NCBI GenBank assembly: GCA_022705365.1
Contig: JAKJEP010000258.1
Location: forward strand, 1-5,306
From: Planctomycetota bacterium
GTDB taxonomy: Bacteria > Planctomycetota > Phycisphaerae > Sedimentisphaerales > SM23-30
Length of the DNA: 5,306 nucleotides
Direction: 5' to 3'
Made by a program: the position numbers and the translations under genes. The notes under the pieces are model-generated. The model was given only the letters and a program-made list of their open reading frames with translations, had not been told where the DNA came from and made no database searches. Shown here one piece after another: positions 5,270-5,306 of the stretch. Position 1 is the first letter of the stretch. The number at the start of each line of letters is the position of its first letter.

Positions 5270-5306
5270 ATAGCGACGAGAACGAAGAAGGCGGGTAAAA
5301 AGACCG
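5270..5306 (+). CDS. Possible start of a lysine-rich basic protein, cut by the window edge
   Basis: From 5270 the frame reads (I/M)ATRTKKAGKKT to the last base. This looks like the basic N terminus of histone H1-like or other nucleic-acid-binding bacterial proteins. GAGG (5262-5265) lies 4 bases before the first codon. That codon is ATA, and a TGA at 5261-5263 closes the frame just upstream with no ATG, GTG or TTG between, so translation would need a rare ATA start, or a base error in the window, or a later start. Only 12 codons are visible, so this could easily be chance. Confidence 0.22.
   Translation, partial: MATRTKKAGKKT

Overview
The window looks like a chromosomal segment of a Gram-negative bacterium with an outer surface, most plausibly a planctomycete of the Phycisphaerae type. 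That placement is an inference. It rests on a secreted CBM9-like protein with a C-terminal PEP-CTERM sorting tag, a lipoprotein with a lipobox, a class II aldolase of the 'MHGSSSVP' subtype, and middling GC content. There is no rRNA or other marker to confirm it. I see no mobile element, CRISPR array, tRNA or rRNA.

Layout: (1) bases 1-685, plus strand: the 3' two thirds of a class II fructose-1,6-bisphosphate aldolase gene, closed by a strong and probably bidirectional intrinsic terminator (703-741). (2) Bases 850-1670, minus strand: a PEBP/YbhB-family lipoprotein gene, followed by a 38-residue single-span membrane protein with its own ribosome binding site and candidate promoter. (3) Bases 1671-1887: a divergent promoter region. 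(4) Bases 1888-2778, plus strand: a secreted CBM9-like PEP-CTERM protein. (5) Bases 2779-2910: a promoter region with a near-perfect 15-bp tandem repeat at exactly 20-bp period, overlapping the candidate promoter of the next genes. (6) Bases 2911-5091, plus strand: threonine synthase and dapB (4-hydroxy-tetrahydrodipicolinate reductase), 18 bases apart and evidently one transcription unit. (7) Bases 5092-5306: no clear complete gene. This stretch has a candidate promoter, several small hairpins and, at the very edge, the possible start of a lysine-rich protein that would need an ATA start codon.

thrC and dapB act on two branches of the aspartate family pathway: threonine from phosphohomoserine, and lysine/diaminopimelate from aspartate semialdehyde. 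Their pairing is metabolically sensible. The aldolase, the envelope genes and the amino-acid genes look like independent transcription units placed side by side.

Nothing here amounts to a clear novel system. The items most worth a second look are the tandem-repeat operator candidate before thrC, the 38-residue membrane protein with an inverted repeat filling its promoter spacer, and the structured region with the unusual start at the right edge.
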